A DNA stretch of 64,000 bases from Bowmanella denitrificans (GTDB lineage Bacteria; Pseudomonadota; Gammaproteobacteria; Enterobacterales; Alteromonadaceae), in contig NZ_PEBU01000001.1 in the NCBI RefSeq assembly GCF_002887595.1, forward strand, positions 1 through 64,000, written 5' to 3'. Positions 16,389-25,389 of this stretch are shown piece by piece; the stretch's first letter is position 1; every line of letters starts with the position of its first letter. The notes beneath the pieces are model-generated. The model was given only the letters and a program-made list of their open reading frames with translations, did no database searches and was not told where the DNA came from. Position numbers and translations under genes: made by a program.

Positions 16389-18173
16389 TTATGCCAACAT
16401 ATCTGACATACTTGGGCCTGAGGTATAGTGCTGCTGGGCACAAGTCATCGCCACGTCTTTGTAAAGCGCATCAATGTCCTGGGCTGACATAAATTTATCG
16501 CTGAATCCCGGCCGTACCGGGTCAATATGCAGTCTGGCACTTTGAATAAACTGTGCGATTAACTCCTTCACGTTGTCTGTCCCCATGGCAACCCGCATCG
16601 TGGTCAGGAAAATACCTGCCGCATGCTGATCGGCCTCGGCCAGCTCAGAATGCGAGGTCAGGGCCGGACACAGAATAATGGTATTGTTCTGGCCAATGGA
16701 AACCTGATGGCTGAAAGCCGGCTCCAGTGAATCAAAGAAACGCACAAAGGTCTGGCGTTCCAGACCGGCACTTTGCATATCCACGGTAAACAACGCACAT
16801 GGCCAGCCATGGCGCATCAGGCTTCGACGCAGTGGTGCATTAGGATGGTCGTCCAGTACGTGGCTGTTAACCCGAAAATCGGCGTGAGATGCCAGAAAGC
16901 GACAGAATACCTGGGTATTGATCACTTTGTTCAACATCCGCTGCTCAAGGGTTTTCATGCCGTTTAGCACATCGAAGGCTTTCTCTGAATCAAGAAACGC
17001 CCCTTTAATATAAAACACATCCCAGAACAGGGTTTGTGACCAGTCTACGCCGTTGACCTTATCGCCCTTAGCCTGGAACATGCGGTGGTTTTCACCTATC
17101 ACCACACCAGCCGTGGTGGCACCACTACCGCAGATATCTTTGGTATAGCTATGCACCAGATAGTCCGGGCGTTCCCGCTTGTCTTCCCGTTGCAATGGCT
17201 GGCTTAGCACCGGCGTAGCCAGGGTGGCATCCAGCATCACCAGATGCCCACCAGCATGAGCCTGACGACAAATGGCCGGTACATCAAGCACGTAACCATG
17301 CGGATTACAGGGTGATTCCAGATACACATGTAACTGGCGTCCGTCGGCCAGTCGGCTGGCGTGCCGTTCTTTCACCTGGGTTAAAAAATCACCAAATTGT
17401 TCGGCGCTGTAGCCATCAAACCACTCCAGTTGAATGTCGAGCCGATCAGAACGGGCAAAATAGTCATGTAACAACTGGAATACACCGCCATAGATGTTGC
17501 GTGACACCACCAGTACATCGCCATGTCGCAATACATTGGACAGCATGCCGTCAATGGCGGCCATGCCGGAGTTGAAGTTCCAGGCCAGGTATTCCGCGGC
17601 ATAAGGCCCGGCTTCCAGATCCACTATGGCATTGGCCAGAGAGATAGCAGTGGGGTTCAATAAACGCGAATAAATCTGGTGAGTTGCCTCTTTGCCCTGA
17701 AAGGCGTCATCCACCCATTCGGTGCAGGCATAAACATAGGTCGCGGTGCGCACCACCACGGGAGTGGCAGAGAATAACGCGGTAACATTATCGAACAGCG
17801 GATAATGGTTTCTGGCCAGTTGCGAGCCCTGCTGACGATGTAAACTCTGATGCACCGCTCTGAATGGGTTTTGCAAGGTATCCAGCACCTTGGCCATCTG
17901 AAACGACAGAAATTTTTTGGCATTAAAGCGGGCAATTTTGTCTTCGCGACTCAATCCGTCCAGGGTGTCTCGGGTCACCTGCCACAGCCGGGCAATATCA
18001 CCCTGGGTTTGGTAGAGATGCAGCGCGGCCTGGTAGAGGGCTTGACCATAGTCCGACGCAGCATCAATACCAAAGTGCTGAAGTTGTTCCTGAGCCAGTG
18101 CTTCGACACTCTGTGCCTGGCTGGTATTGCGCTGTGGCGACAGCACCTTAGCCTGGGATAGATTAGATTCCAT
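16389..18173 (-). CDS. PLP-dependent trans-sulfuration-type enzyme with long N-terminal extension
   Basis: A 594-residue enzyme of the Cys/Met-metabolism PLP family (cystathionine gamma-synthase/lyase fold). Typical elements: HQIYSRLLNPT near 165, NSGMAAIDGM near 201, LESPCNPHG near 285, the cofactor-contacting Asp315 (MLDATLATP) and the PLP lysine Lys345 in SYTKD. It is about 200 residues longer than usual members, with a helical N-terminal extension (1-125) and extra C-terminal sequence. Substrate is unknown; a sulfur amino acid is likely. Divergent to the S41 peptidase; an Lrp-type regulator lies two genes away. Confidence 0.85.
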   Translation of the reverse strand: MESNLSQAKVLSPQRNTSQAQSVEALAQEQLQHFGIDAASDYGQALYQAALHLYQTQGDIARLWQVTRDTLDGLSREDKIARFNAKKFLSFQMAKVLDTLQNPFRAVHQSLHRQQGSQLARNHYPLFDNVTALFSATPVVVRTATYVYACTEWVDDAFQGKEATHQIYSRLLNPTAISLANAIVDLEAGPYAAEYLAWNFNSGMAAIDGMLSNVLRHGDVLVVSRNIYGGVFQLLHDYFARSDRLDIQLEWFDGYSAEQFGDFLTQVKERHASRLADGRQLHVYLESPCNPHGYVLDVPAICRQAHAGGHLVMLDATLATPVLSQPLQREDKRERPDYLVHSYTKDICGSGATTAGVVIGENHRMFQAKGDKVNGVDWSQTLFWDVFYIKGAFLDSEKAFDVLNGMKTLEQRMLNKVINTQVFCRFLASHADFRVNSHVLDDHPNAPLRRSLMRHGWPCALFTVDMQSAGLERQTFVRFFDSLEPAFSHQVSIGQNNTIILCPALTSHSELAEADQHAAGIFLTTMRVAMGTDNVKELIAQFIQSARLHIDPVRPGFSDKFMSAQDIDALYKDVAMTCAQQHYTSGPSMSDMLA

Positions 18174-18342
18174 AGCAAAGCCTTAACATAATTTAAACAA
18201 ACCCAGATTAAGCAAAACTATATTCGCTTTCAATGTATATTTTCCGAATATTAGTCAACACCCTAACACTAATCTGAACAGCTTGAATTACAGTGGCTGG
18301 CCCCCACAATGCAGACAGGCAATTGACAATAAGGAACAAGCG

Positions 18343-19701
18343 GTGAACTGGCGGACTGCAAGTATTGAAGGAATCTGGGAAGCACCGGCCTATGGCCGGT
18401 TAATGCATATACAACCGCAGCAAGTGTGTTTTTATGATGTCGTTGGCAACCATCTGCTGACCCGGCCAGACCTGCAACTAAGCAGGCTGGGCTGGGAACA
18501 GCAGCACTGGCAACAGGATGGTTTGGGCAGGCTGCGGCGTATCGATGATTTTCTGGGCGTTAATTACCGCTATGAAATCTACAACCGCGCCACGAATCAA
18601 CAGGCCTGGCAGAAACTCAGGCTGTTGCCTGGCCGGGAGCAAGCTGGCTATCTTTTCCAGGGCGGGTTGGAACTGAGATTATTTTGGCAAAGCTTTGCCC
18701 TCTATTACATTGCCTTTGAGCGGCGCGGGGTAACCTGGCCTGAATTGCCTCAACACCTGGCGGATATTCAACATCCGGCGCAATTGCTGGAACAATGTGC
18801 TCAGCTTATTGCCCCGGTGCGCGATGCCCACATCCAACTCAGTCTGGATGATTACCCAGCCCGTGATTTTGTAGCACGCCCAACCATTTGGGACAGCTTC
18901 TTACAGCAGGCTCAGCAAGCCGGAATTAAAGCGCATGAAGCGCAGTGGGATCATGTGTTTGCACAAACCGACACATTGCTAAAGATCAAGCTCAGTTATG
19001 CCCCCGAAGGGCAATTCTGCCAGGCGGGCAATGGCAATCTGCATTGGTTTATCAGCAAAGAAAACATTGGGGTTGTCATTATCGACGCCATGGAAGACTT
19101 CAGCGGCGAGGAGCTCGATGATGAATCTGCGCAAATCCGCGCAGATATGCAGGCACTGGACACGGCCTTACAGCAGATTGTCAGCGACCTGCAGCACTGC
19201 CGGGGCATTGTGCTTGATCTGCGCAGTAATCCTGGCGGTTACGATCAGCATAGTCAGCTAATCGCTAAACGCTTTTTGGCCTCACCAACATCGGTCTATA
19301 AAAAGCAGGCAGGTCTTGGCGCCTTGCAAACAGAAACCGAGTGCTACCAGCTACCCCCCGCCAGTGGACTGACTTTACCGCGTATGCCACTGCTGGTACT
19401 GCAAAGCGCTTCTACCATGAGTGCCGCCGAGCTGCTGATACTGATGCTGAAGGCGCGGGGCAATGTGATTCTGGCAGGTGAAACCAGTCAGGGGGTGCTA
19501 TCTGACGTGCTGGAAAAACGCCTGCCTTGTGGACTGGAATATGGGATCTCCAACGAACGCTACCTGAGCATGCAGGATGCGTGGTTTGAGGCAACAGGTA
19601 TTGATGTTGAGCAGCGGATTGATTATGCCCAACCGGCACATTTACGTGCCGGTGTGGACCCGGGGCTTGAACAGGCGATTGCCCTGCTTCAACACGGCTA
19701 G
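18343..19701 (+). CDS. S41 family peptidase-like protein
   Basis: A protein of 452 residues from GTG 18343, chosen because AAGGAA lies seven bases upstream; a TTG at 18283 would add 20 residues but has no binding site. The C-terminal half has the S41 (tail-specific protease) core: GIVLDLRSNPGG, then SASTMSAAEL with the probable catalytic serine, then GETSQGV. The N-terminal half (about 1-150) looks like a beta-rich domain. No signal peptide is visible, which is unusual for S41 enzymes; the protein may act in the cytoplasm. Converges with the GST gene. Confidence 0.82.
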   Translation: MNWRTASIEGIWEAPAYGRLMHIQPQQVCFYDVVGNHLLTRPDLQLSRLGWEQQHWQQDGLGRLRRIDDFLGVNYRYEIYNRATNQQAWQKLRLLPGREQAGYLFQGGLELRLFWQSFALYYIAFERRGVTWPELPQHLADIQHPAQLLEQCAQLIAPVRDAHIQLSLDDYPARDFVARPTIWDSFLQQAQQAGIKAHEAQWDHVFAQTDTLLKIKLSYAPEGQFCQAGNGNLHWFISKENIGVVIIDAMEDFSGEELDDESAQIRADMQALDTALQQIVSDLQHCRGIVLDLRSNPGGYDQHSQLIAKRFLASPTSVYKKQAGLGALQTETECYQLPPASGLTLPRMPLLVLQSASTMSAAELLILMLKARGNVILAGETSQGVLSDVLEKRLPCGLEYGISNERYLSMQDAWFEATGIDVEQRIDYAQPAHLRAGVDPGLEQAIALLQHG

Positions 19702-19715
19702 CCTATTGGTGCTGA

Positions 19716-20291
19716 TTACTCTCGCGGATCGGTGGCCTGCACTTCGGCCTTGTTGTTATGCTCGGCATGAAAGGCACGCAGGGCCGGGTAGGCCTGCAGG
19801 CTGTGCAGCTCGCGAAACAGCGCCCAATCCAGCATGCTGTAAAGGCAAATCTCCGGGTAACCCCAATCCCCGAATTGCCCGGAGGTTAGCTGCGCTTCCA
19901 ACGCCTGCAGGACGGTTTCAATGCGCTCCTGCTGCAAACGGAATATCAGCTTTTGCGGGTCCGCTTCCACTTGGGAGCGCTGCGTCAGCAGCTTATGCAC
20001 CAGTGCATCATTGACCGAATCAATCAGAGTTAACTGGTTTTCCTGCGCCCAGCTTAACGAGCCCAGTGCAAACTTTTCCGTGAGATAACGAAATATCACT
20101 CTGGAATCAAAAATAATCTGCCCCCCATCGTCCAGCATCGGGATTTTCAGGGTGGGGTTTAACTCGCGTAACACCTGCCGATCCGGTCCTTCAAAGATCT
20201 GCATATTGATATATTCATGGGCCTTATCAGCCAGCAAAATACGTATACGACGAACAAAAGGAGAAGTGGTTGAGCCATAAAGCTTAAGCAT
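19716..20291 (-). CDS. Glutathione S-transferase family protein
   Basis: A 191-residue cytoplasmic protein with the thioredoxin-like N-terminal domain (KLYGSTTSPFVRRIRI, then PTLKIPMLDDG and a DSRVI glutathione-contact loop) and an all-helical C-terminal domain. Real translation should begin at ATG 20291 (MLKLYG); the open frame runs further up into the neighbouring gene. It begins 13 bases after the stop of the substrate-binding protein, suggesting cotranscription. The substrate is unknown. Confidence 0.88.
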   Translation of the reverse strand: MLKLYGSTTSPFVRRIRILLADKAHEYINMQIFEGPDRQVLRELNPTLKIPMLDDGGQIIFDSRVIFRYLTEKFALGSLSWAQENQLTLIDSVNDALVHKLLTQRSQVEADPQKLIFRLQQERIETVLQALEAQLTSGQFGDWGYPEICLYSMLDWALFRELHSLQAYPALRAFHAEHNNKAEVQATDPRE

Positions 20292-20304
20292 AGTGGAACT
20301 CCAT

Positions 20305-21711
20305 TTAGCGTGGTTTAACGAGTCTGGCCTGCCGATAGCCAGCCTGGTCAGCAAAATACCCCGCGACCTCACCTGATGCAACCAACTGCCGGAAACCTTT
20401 TTCAAAGGTTTTGCGTAACAAATGGCCGCGGCTGGTATTTTGAAACACCACAAACAGTGGCAGCGCCTCCTTGATTTCGCGCATAACCAGATGCTGCTTC
20501 TCTTCGTCTTTGAGGTTGTAGCTGTAATCCACCAGTAAATCGACCCGCTGGTTCTGTAACAGCTTCAGGCAATCAGGCATGCTGCTGGCTTCGTACACTT
20601 CAATATTGCCGGGTAACCAATTGGCAAACTCGTAGCCGAGCACGTAACAAGCTTTGCCTGCCTGACCACCACTAATATAGCGGTCAAGGGCGTCATCACT
20701 GTGGGCAATGGCCATAACCGGGAATTCATAATCAATATGCACATTGGAGCGTAGCCCATTGTCGGGTACTTCAAAATCATAAGCGCCGACTAAAATGTCG
20801 GCGCGCCCCTCGGCAAACTCCTGTTTAGCGCGCTTCCAGTTGGATTGGCGGATTTGTACCTGCAATCCGCTTTGTGCCAGCGCCGATAACAGGATACGCC
20901 AATAGGTGCCTTCAGGGGTGTCGGTAAAGCCCCTCCAGTTGGCCGACACCGCAGATATGCGGCTGCCAAGCTCTGCGCGTAAATCCGTTTGCAGCGGAGG
21001 GATATGATATTTCTGCCGCAGCTGCCAGACTTCGCCGGTTAACTCCATTTCCTGTAGTTTGTTGGCTAGCTTCACAGCCAGGTCAGCATGTTTGTGGTGC
21101 AGGTAATGATAAATAGTGGCACTGTCCAGCGGATACTGAATCCAGTGCGGTGAGCTACGGTAGAATCCCGGAGGCACGATAAGCTCGGTCAGCACCGCCG
21201 CTTCAACCCGCTTGAGGGTGAGCATGTCCAAAACCGATTCGGTATCCCCCAGTTTAATAATCTGATGGGTGGATGGCTGGCGGCTGAAGTAGTCCTGCTG
21301 AAATTGAAAGCCACGCAAGGTCACCAGAGTGTCTACATCGGATAAGGCGCACAGACCACATCGACGCCTGTCAGCCAGCAACACCAGGTTAAAATCGTAG
21401 AGCGGGAAAGGAACCTGCAGCAAATTGGGATAGGCTTTGGCGATAGTCTGACCACGGTCACGTAAACCGTCTAAGCGCCCTTCCTCGGCCTCAAGAAAGC
21501 TTCGCCCCAGTGGCATATTTTGCAGATCGAGGCGATAACCCAGGGATGCATAGGCATTACCCAGCAATTCGCCGACAAACAGACTGTAGGGACTGTCAGG
21601 CTGAATCGGACTGTCCATGCGCAGTGGTATCAGCGCGTCCTCTGCGAACAAAGGCTTGCACAATGCCACCCAGGCGTAAAACAGCAGAGGGAGTCCGGTG
21701 CGCTTTTTCAA
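20305..21711 (-). CDS. Tandem periplasmic substrate-binding (SBP_bac_3-like) protein
   Basis: A 468-residue secreted protein with a signal peptide cleaved near residue 23 (LFA-ED). It contains two periplasmic-binding-protein type-2 domains in tandem (about 25-240 and 245-460), each with the PLGRS/NWKRA-type helix followed by a G-R-(L/A)-D element (EEGRLDGL and AEGRADILVG). No permease or ATPase genes are adjacent, so it is not simply part of an amino-acid ABC transporter; it may be an orphan sensor. GST follows immediately. Confidence 0.82.
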   Translation of the reverse strand: MKKRTGLPLLFYAWVALCKPLFAEDALIPLRMDSPIQPDSPYSLFVGELLGNAYASLGYRLDLQNMPLGRSFLEAEEGRLDGLRDRGQTIAKAYPNLLQVPFPLYDFNLVLLADRRRCGLCALSDVDTLVTLRGFQFQQDYFSRQPSTHQIIKLGDTESVLDMLTLKRVEAAVLTELIVPPGFYRSSPHWIQYPLDSATIYHYLHHKHADLAVKLANKLQEMELTGEVWQLRQKYHIPPLQTDLRAELGSRISAVSANWRGFTDTPEGTYWRILLSALAQSGLQVQIRQSNWKRAKQEFAEGRADILVGAYDFEVPDNGLRSNVHIDYEFPVMAIAHSDDALDRYISGGQAGKACYVLGYEFANWLPGNIEVYEASSMPDCLKLLQNQRVDLLVDYSYNLKDEEKQHLVMREIKEALPLFVVFQNTSRGHLLRKTFEKGFRQLVASGEVAGYFADQAGYRQARLVKPR

Positions 21712-21801
21712 ACAGACACAAAGCCAGCAGAGTATGATTAATTTACATACTAGCCCGATTTGAAAAGGTTATTCAAATAGACAATCAGCTTAGACAGAAC
21801 A

Positions 21802-21821
21802 GCCCGTCTGCCAGGACGGGC
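21802..21821 (-). terminator. Hairpin downstream of erpA, probable terminator
   Basis: GCCCGTC / GACGGGC stem with a six-base loop ten bases after the erpA stop. On the minus strand it is followed by TGTTCTGTCT, a weak T-rich tract. Confidence 0.6.
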
Positions 21822-21831
21822 GCACAAGCAA

Positions 21832-22176
21832 TCAGATACTGAAACTGGAGCCGCAACCACAGGTTGTGGTGGCATTGGGGTTGTTGACCAGAAAACGGCT
21901 GCCATCCAGCCCTTCACTGTAGTCAACCGTGCCGCCCAGCAGATATTGCAGACTCATCGGGTCTACCACCAGGGTGACACTGTCTTTGTCGATGGTCATA
22001 TCGCCGTCGTTGACTTTCTCGTCGAAGGTGAAGCCGTACTGGAAACCCGAGCAGCCACCGCCGGTCACAAACACCCGCAATTTCAGGTTCGGATTTTCTT
22101 CTTCTTCAATCAGTGCCTTGACCTTGCGGGCCGCCGCATCTGAAAACTCCACCGGATAGGCTGACTCAACAGACAT
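21832..22176 (-). CDS. erpA: Iron-sulfur cluster insertion protein ErpA
   Basis: A 114-residue A-type Fe-S carrier that hands [4Fe-4S] or [2Fe-2S] clusters to target enzymes such as those of isoprenoid synthesis. The three cluster-binding cysteines are present: Cys42 in GGGCSGF and Cys106/Cys108 in TTCGCGSS. Length and sequence match ErpA rather than IscA or SufA. It is a single gene with its own hairpin downstream and the DUF6776-like gene upstream on the same strand. Confidence 0.96.
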   Translation of the reverse strand: MSVESAYPVEFSDAAARKVKALIEEEENPNLKLRVFVTGGGCSGFQYGFTFDEKVNDGDMTIDKDSVTLVVDPMSLQYLLGGTVDYSEGLDGSRFLVNNPNATTTCGCGSSFSI

Positions 22177-22238
22177 TATTTACCTCAACTAGACGCCGGA
22201 CTGGCGAGGGCACATTATCTTATACCCGAGTAAATCAA

Positions 22239-22958
22239 TCAACTATTCGCTTCAACAGCTTCGGAAACAAACAATAACCACTCAAAGCTGCGCTTCAACT
22301 CGCCCTTTTTGGGCTTACTAAGATTGCAATCCACTTCCATACGCTGGGGAATAAACCCCTCAGGCAACTTAAACAAGCCTTCCAGCACTTCAAAATAGCG
22401 GAAGCGAAAGCCCAGGGCTTCAATATCGTCTTCCATCAGGCCGGTAAGTGTGAGCTTGGCCGGGTGACCATCCTGACTGCCGTATATCAATACCTGCGCC
22501 TGGCCCTGTACTAAATCTTTACGCTTGTCCTTTTGCATCAACACCAGGGCGAAGCGGAAGTAGCCAGGGCTGTTAGTGGCCTCAATGTCCAGAGAGTCCA
22601 CCACAACCCCCTGCTCCTGGGTTTCCGGCGCCATAATTTTCTGATAGAAGGACAATTCGCGGCGGATCTCCGCCTGTTTTTGCAGATTCTGCGTCAGGTT
22701 ACCCTGCATTTGCTGATTGGCCAGCCGTTCCACTTCAAGCTCAACACCGAGGATATTCAGGCTCTTGGTAAGCTGATTATTTTCTTTTGTCACCCTGGCC
22801 AGGCTTTGTTCCAGGCCAGCAATCTGGCGTGCCTGATAATCATACTGGTGATTACCCCAACGTATGCCCAGATAAGCCACCAGAGCCAATAAAGCCATGA
22901 TCACCAGATAAAAGCGCATTGCGCCAATTTTGCTTTTAAGTTGTTTAGGAGACAGCAA
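22239..22958 (-). CDS. DUF6776-like membrane-anchored coiled-coil protein
   Basis: A 239-residue protein with one N-terminal membrane helix (about 15-32), a coiled coil (about 40-100, LEQSLARVTKENNQL) and a C-terminal beta-rich domain with FKLPEGFIPQRMEVDC. This layout matches a family of unknown function (DUF6776) common in this group of bacteria. The bulk should lie in the periplasm. It is divergent from the CLC gene and upstream of erpA. Function unknown. Confidence 0.75.
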   Translation of the reverse strand: MLSPKQLKSKIGAMRFYLVIMALLALVAYLGIRWGNHQYDYQARQIAGLEQSLARVTKENNQLTKSLNILGVELEVERLANQQMQGNLTQNLQKQAEIRRELSFYQKIMAPETQEQGVVVDSLDIEATNSPGYFRFALVLMQKDKRKDLVQGQAQVLIYGSQDGHPAKLTLTGLMEDDIEALGFRFRYFEVLEGLFKLPEGFIPQRMEVDCNLSKPKKGELKRSFEWLLFVSEAVEANS

Positions 22959-23054
22959 CGGCCACCTCCAAATTGACTAAAGTGTCTGTCATATCAGGGT
23001 TTTCTTCCTTCGACTTGTGTTAAACTTGCGATAAATCGCATAGCCAGCCACCAC

Positions 23055-24737
23055 ATGACTTTACAGGGACTGCGCCAGGAACTCGCACATCCACGCACTT
23101 CAGTCCAACTCTGCCTGCTCGGCATTGTTGGCGGAAGCTGCGCTGCCATTTTGATTATTGTTTTTCGCCTGACCATTGAAATTTTGCAGGGATTGTACCT
23201 GCAACAGGGCGACAATTTTACCACCATGGATGCCGTTGACCGATTTATTCTGCCAATAATCGGGGCATTACTGATTCTGTTGTTTGCATTTCTGACCGGT
23301 TTTAAACATTACCGCATGGGCATTCCTTATGTGATCCACCGGGTCAAACACCGCTACGGGCATATCCCACTGCGTACCAGCATTAATCAGTTTTTCGGTG
23401 GCGTAGTGGCACTGGCTGCCGGTTTTTCGGTCGGCCGGGAAGGCCCTTCGGTACATTTGGGCGCGGCAGGTAGCAGCTTTCTTGGCCAATGGCTGAAGTT
23501 GCCCTATAACAGCATTCGCATCCTGGCAGGTTGTGGCATTGCGGCCGGTATTTCAGCGTCCTTTAATACGCCCTTTGCAGCGGTTATTTTTGTGATGGAA
23601 GTGGTACTCAGGGAATACAAAATCCATATTTTTATACCGGTTATGCTGGCGGCGGCCTGCGGCTCGGTGCTGACCCGGCTGGTATTTGGTGAAAGCAGCG
23701 AACTGGCGCTTCTGCATTTTACCAAGTTCAGCAACTGGTTTTACTTGTACCTGATACCGGTAGGGGTGCTGCTTGGCGCGCTGGCCACCTTATTCAACGA
23801 TCAACTGATGAATATGATCCGCTGGTTCAGGCCATTAAATATGGCCAGCAGGCTGTTACTGGCAGGATTGCTGACCGGCCTGGTCGGTTACCTGATGCCG
23901 CAGGCCATGGGCTCAGGTATGAGTTCCATACAATTTGTGGTCAGTTCACCGGACAACCTGATGCTGCTGTTCGCCATTCTGGCCGCCAAGTTTCTGCTGA
24001 CCCTGATAGCATTGGGTTTGGGCATACCTGGCGGTGTTATCGGCCCGGTAATCGGCATCGGCGTACTGACCGGTGCCATTATGCTGCTGCCACTGGGCTT
24101 GTTTATAGAAGATGTTTCACAATACACCGGCACCTTTGCCTTGCTTGGCATGGCCGGGCTGCTCAGTGCGGTATTGCATGCGCCACTGGCAGCCTTGTCT
24201 GCGGTAATGGAGCTGTCATTCTCCCCACAGGTGATATTGCCAGCCATGTTGGTCATAGTCCCTGCTTATGTCACCTCCACTCAGTTGTTGGGTAATCGCT
24301 CCATTTTTATTCGCCAGCTGGACTATCAGAAGCTTAGCTATACCACCTCGTCTATTCGCGAACACCTGCAGAAAACCGGCGTGATGGCCGAAGCCCGGCG
24401 CGACTTTAAACTGTTTCAGGATGGCCCGGAACATCAGATGCTCGACCACCTGCAAAAGCAGCCAACCGATTTGCTGGTGCTGGCGCAGGATTTTGAAATT
24501 GGCATGCAGTATTCCCTGGTTCAGTTTGATATCAGTCTGAGCCCGGAACAAAGCCACCCACTCAAATACTTTGTGATGGAGGGCGTACCGTCTCAGGCCA
24601 CCCTGGCGGAGGTGTATGAAATATTGCAGGCCGGGCGCGATGGTGCCGTGTATATCTATGAAGATACCCCGGCGGATATTGTCGGTGTAATTACCTGGAA
24701 CAGCCTGCGGGCACAATTGATGAAGGAGCAGTACTGA
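23055..24737 (+). CDS. clcA: CLC-family chloride/anion channel or antiporter
   Basis: A 560-residue membrane protein with the CLC fold. The gating glutamate is intact (GREGP, Glu129), and the last pore motif is GIPGGVIGP. Two positions differ from ClcA of E. coli: the anion-coordinating Ser of GSGIP is Met88 (RMGIP), and the inner proton glutamate of the EE pair is Val183 (FVMEVV), as in CLC channels. Residues about 420-560 form a soluble C-terminal domain with a CBS-like sequence. It may therefore transport a different anion or be uncoupled from protons; symbol given by family only. HemJ follows with an overlapping stop/start. Confidence 0.85.
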   Translation: MTLQGLRQELAHPRTSVQLCLLGIVGGSCAAILIIVFRLTIEILQGLYLQQGDNFTTMDAVDRFILPIIGALLILLFAFLTGFKHYRMGIPYVIHRVKHRYGHIPLRTSINQFFGGVVALAAGFSVGREGPSVHLGAAGSSFLGQWLKLPYNSIRILAGCGIAAGISASFNTPFAAVIFVMEVVLREYKIHIFIPVMLAAACGSVLTRLVFGESSELALLHFTKFSNWFYLYLIPVGVLLGALATLFNDQLMNMIRWFRPLNMASRLLLAGLLTGLVGYLMPQAMGSGMSSIQFVVSSPDNLMLLFAILAAKFLLTLIALGLGIPGGVIGPVIGIGVLTGAIMLLPLGLFIEDVSQYTGTFALLGMAGLLSAVLHAPLAALSAVMELSFSPQVILPAMLVIVPAYVTSTQLLGNRSIFIRQLDYQKLSYTTSSIREHLQKTGVMAEARRDFKLFQDGPEHQMLDHLQKQPTDLLVLAQDFEIGMQYSLVQFDISLSPEQSHPLKYFVMEGVPSQATLAEVYEILQAGRDGAVYIYEDTPADIVGVITWNSLRAQLMKEQY

Positions 24738-25165
24738 TGATCTTATGGCTGAAGGCCTTGCATATCTTCTTTATGGTGGCCTGGATGGCGGGTATTTTTT
24801 ATCTGCCGCGCTTATTTGTTTATCACGCCCAAACCGACAACCAGGCGGTTAAAGATCAGTTTAAAATTATGGAACGCAGGCTGTGGTGGTTTGTTACCCC
24901 TTTTGCGGTGCTGACCCTGGTATTGGGTCTGAGCCTGATATTCAGCTACGGCCGGGACTGGTTTCGCGCGTCCATGTGGCTGCACTATAAGCTGGTCGGG
25001 GTTATCCTTATCTACGCTTATCATTTCTACCTGTACCGCCTGCTTAAACAATTTGCCAGAGACGAAAACCGGCATTCCAGCCGCTTTTATCGTTTTCTGA
25101 ATGAAGCGCCGGTGCTGGTGTTACTGGCGATTGTCTGTCTGGCGGTGGTTAAGCCTTTTTTTTGA
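24737..25165 (+). CDS. hemJ: Protoporphyrinogen oxidase HemJ
   Basis: A 142-residue inner-membrane protein with four predicted helices that oxidises protoporphyrinogen IX to protoporphyrin IX in haem synthesis. It starts WLKALHIFFMVAWMAG, with the conserved histidine used for haem binding, and continues YLPRLFVYHA; the lysine in HYKLVGV is the second conserved residue. ATG overlaps the last base of the upstream CLC stop (TGATG), so the two genes are probably translated together. hemL lies about 2.5 kb downstream. Confidence 0.93.
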   Translation: MILWLKALHIFFMVAWMAGIFYLPRLFVYHAQTDNQAVKDQFKIMERRLWWFVTPFAVLTLVLGLSLIFSYGRDWFRASMWLHYKLVGVILIYAYHFYLYRLLKQFARDENRHSSRFYRFLNEAPVLVLLAIVCLAVVKPFF

Positions 25166-25172
25166 GCTGGCT

Positions 25173-25203
25173 GTCGGAATCAATTCCGACCCACTGTGGG
25201 TTG
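25173..25203 (-). repeat. REP-like inverted repeats (second copy)
   Basis: An 8-bp stem GTCGGAAT/ATTCCGAC at 25173-25190 followed by ACCCAC/GTGGGT at 25189-25201. The minus strand of 25185-25203 equals the 19-mer at 192-210 exactly. It adjoins the heptamer array, only six bases away. Confidence 0.8.
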
Positions 25204-25208
25204 ATTGA

Positions 25209-25290
25209 CAGTTGGCAGTTGGCAGTTGGCAGTTGGCAGTTGGCAGTTGGCAGTTGGCAGTTGGCAGTTGGCAGTTGGCAGTTGGCAGTT
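25209..25290 (+). repeat. Heptamer tandem array (CAGTTGG, about 11.7 copies)
   Basis: Eleven perfect copies of the 7-base unit CAGTTGG plus five bases of a twelfth. There are no spacers, so this is not CRISPR. Perfect identity suggests recent slippage-driven growth. The following 100 bases carry a looser duplication of the words GCCATCTG and ACCACTTAC. No gene is seen in 25166-25389. Confidence 0.95.
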
Positions 25291-25389
25291 TAGTCTGACT
25301 CGCCCTCACCCGCTGTCAACGGATTTCTGCCATCTGACCACTTACATTCAGCCATCTGCCGACTGATTACAGACCACTTACCCCCCTCC

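Noticed and set aside
25209-25290. Possible CRISPR array
   Set aside because: Units are seven bases long, contiguous and without spacers; no cas genes are near.
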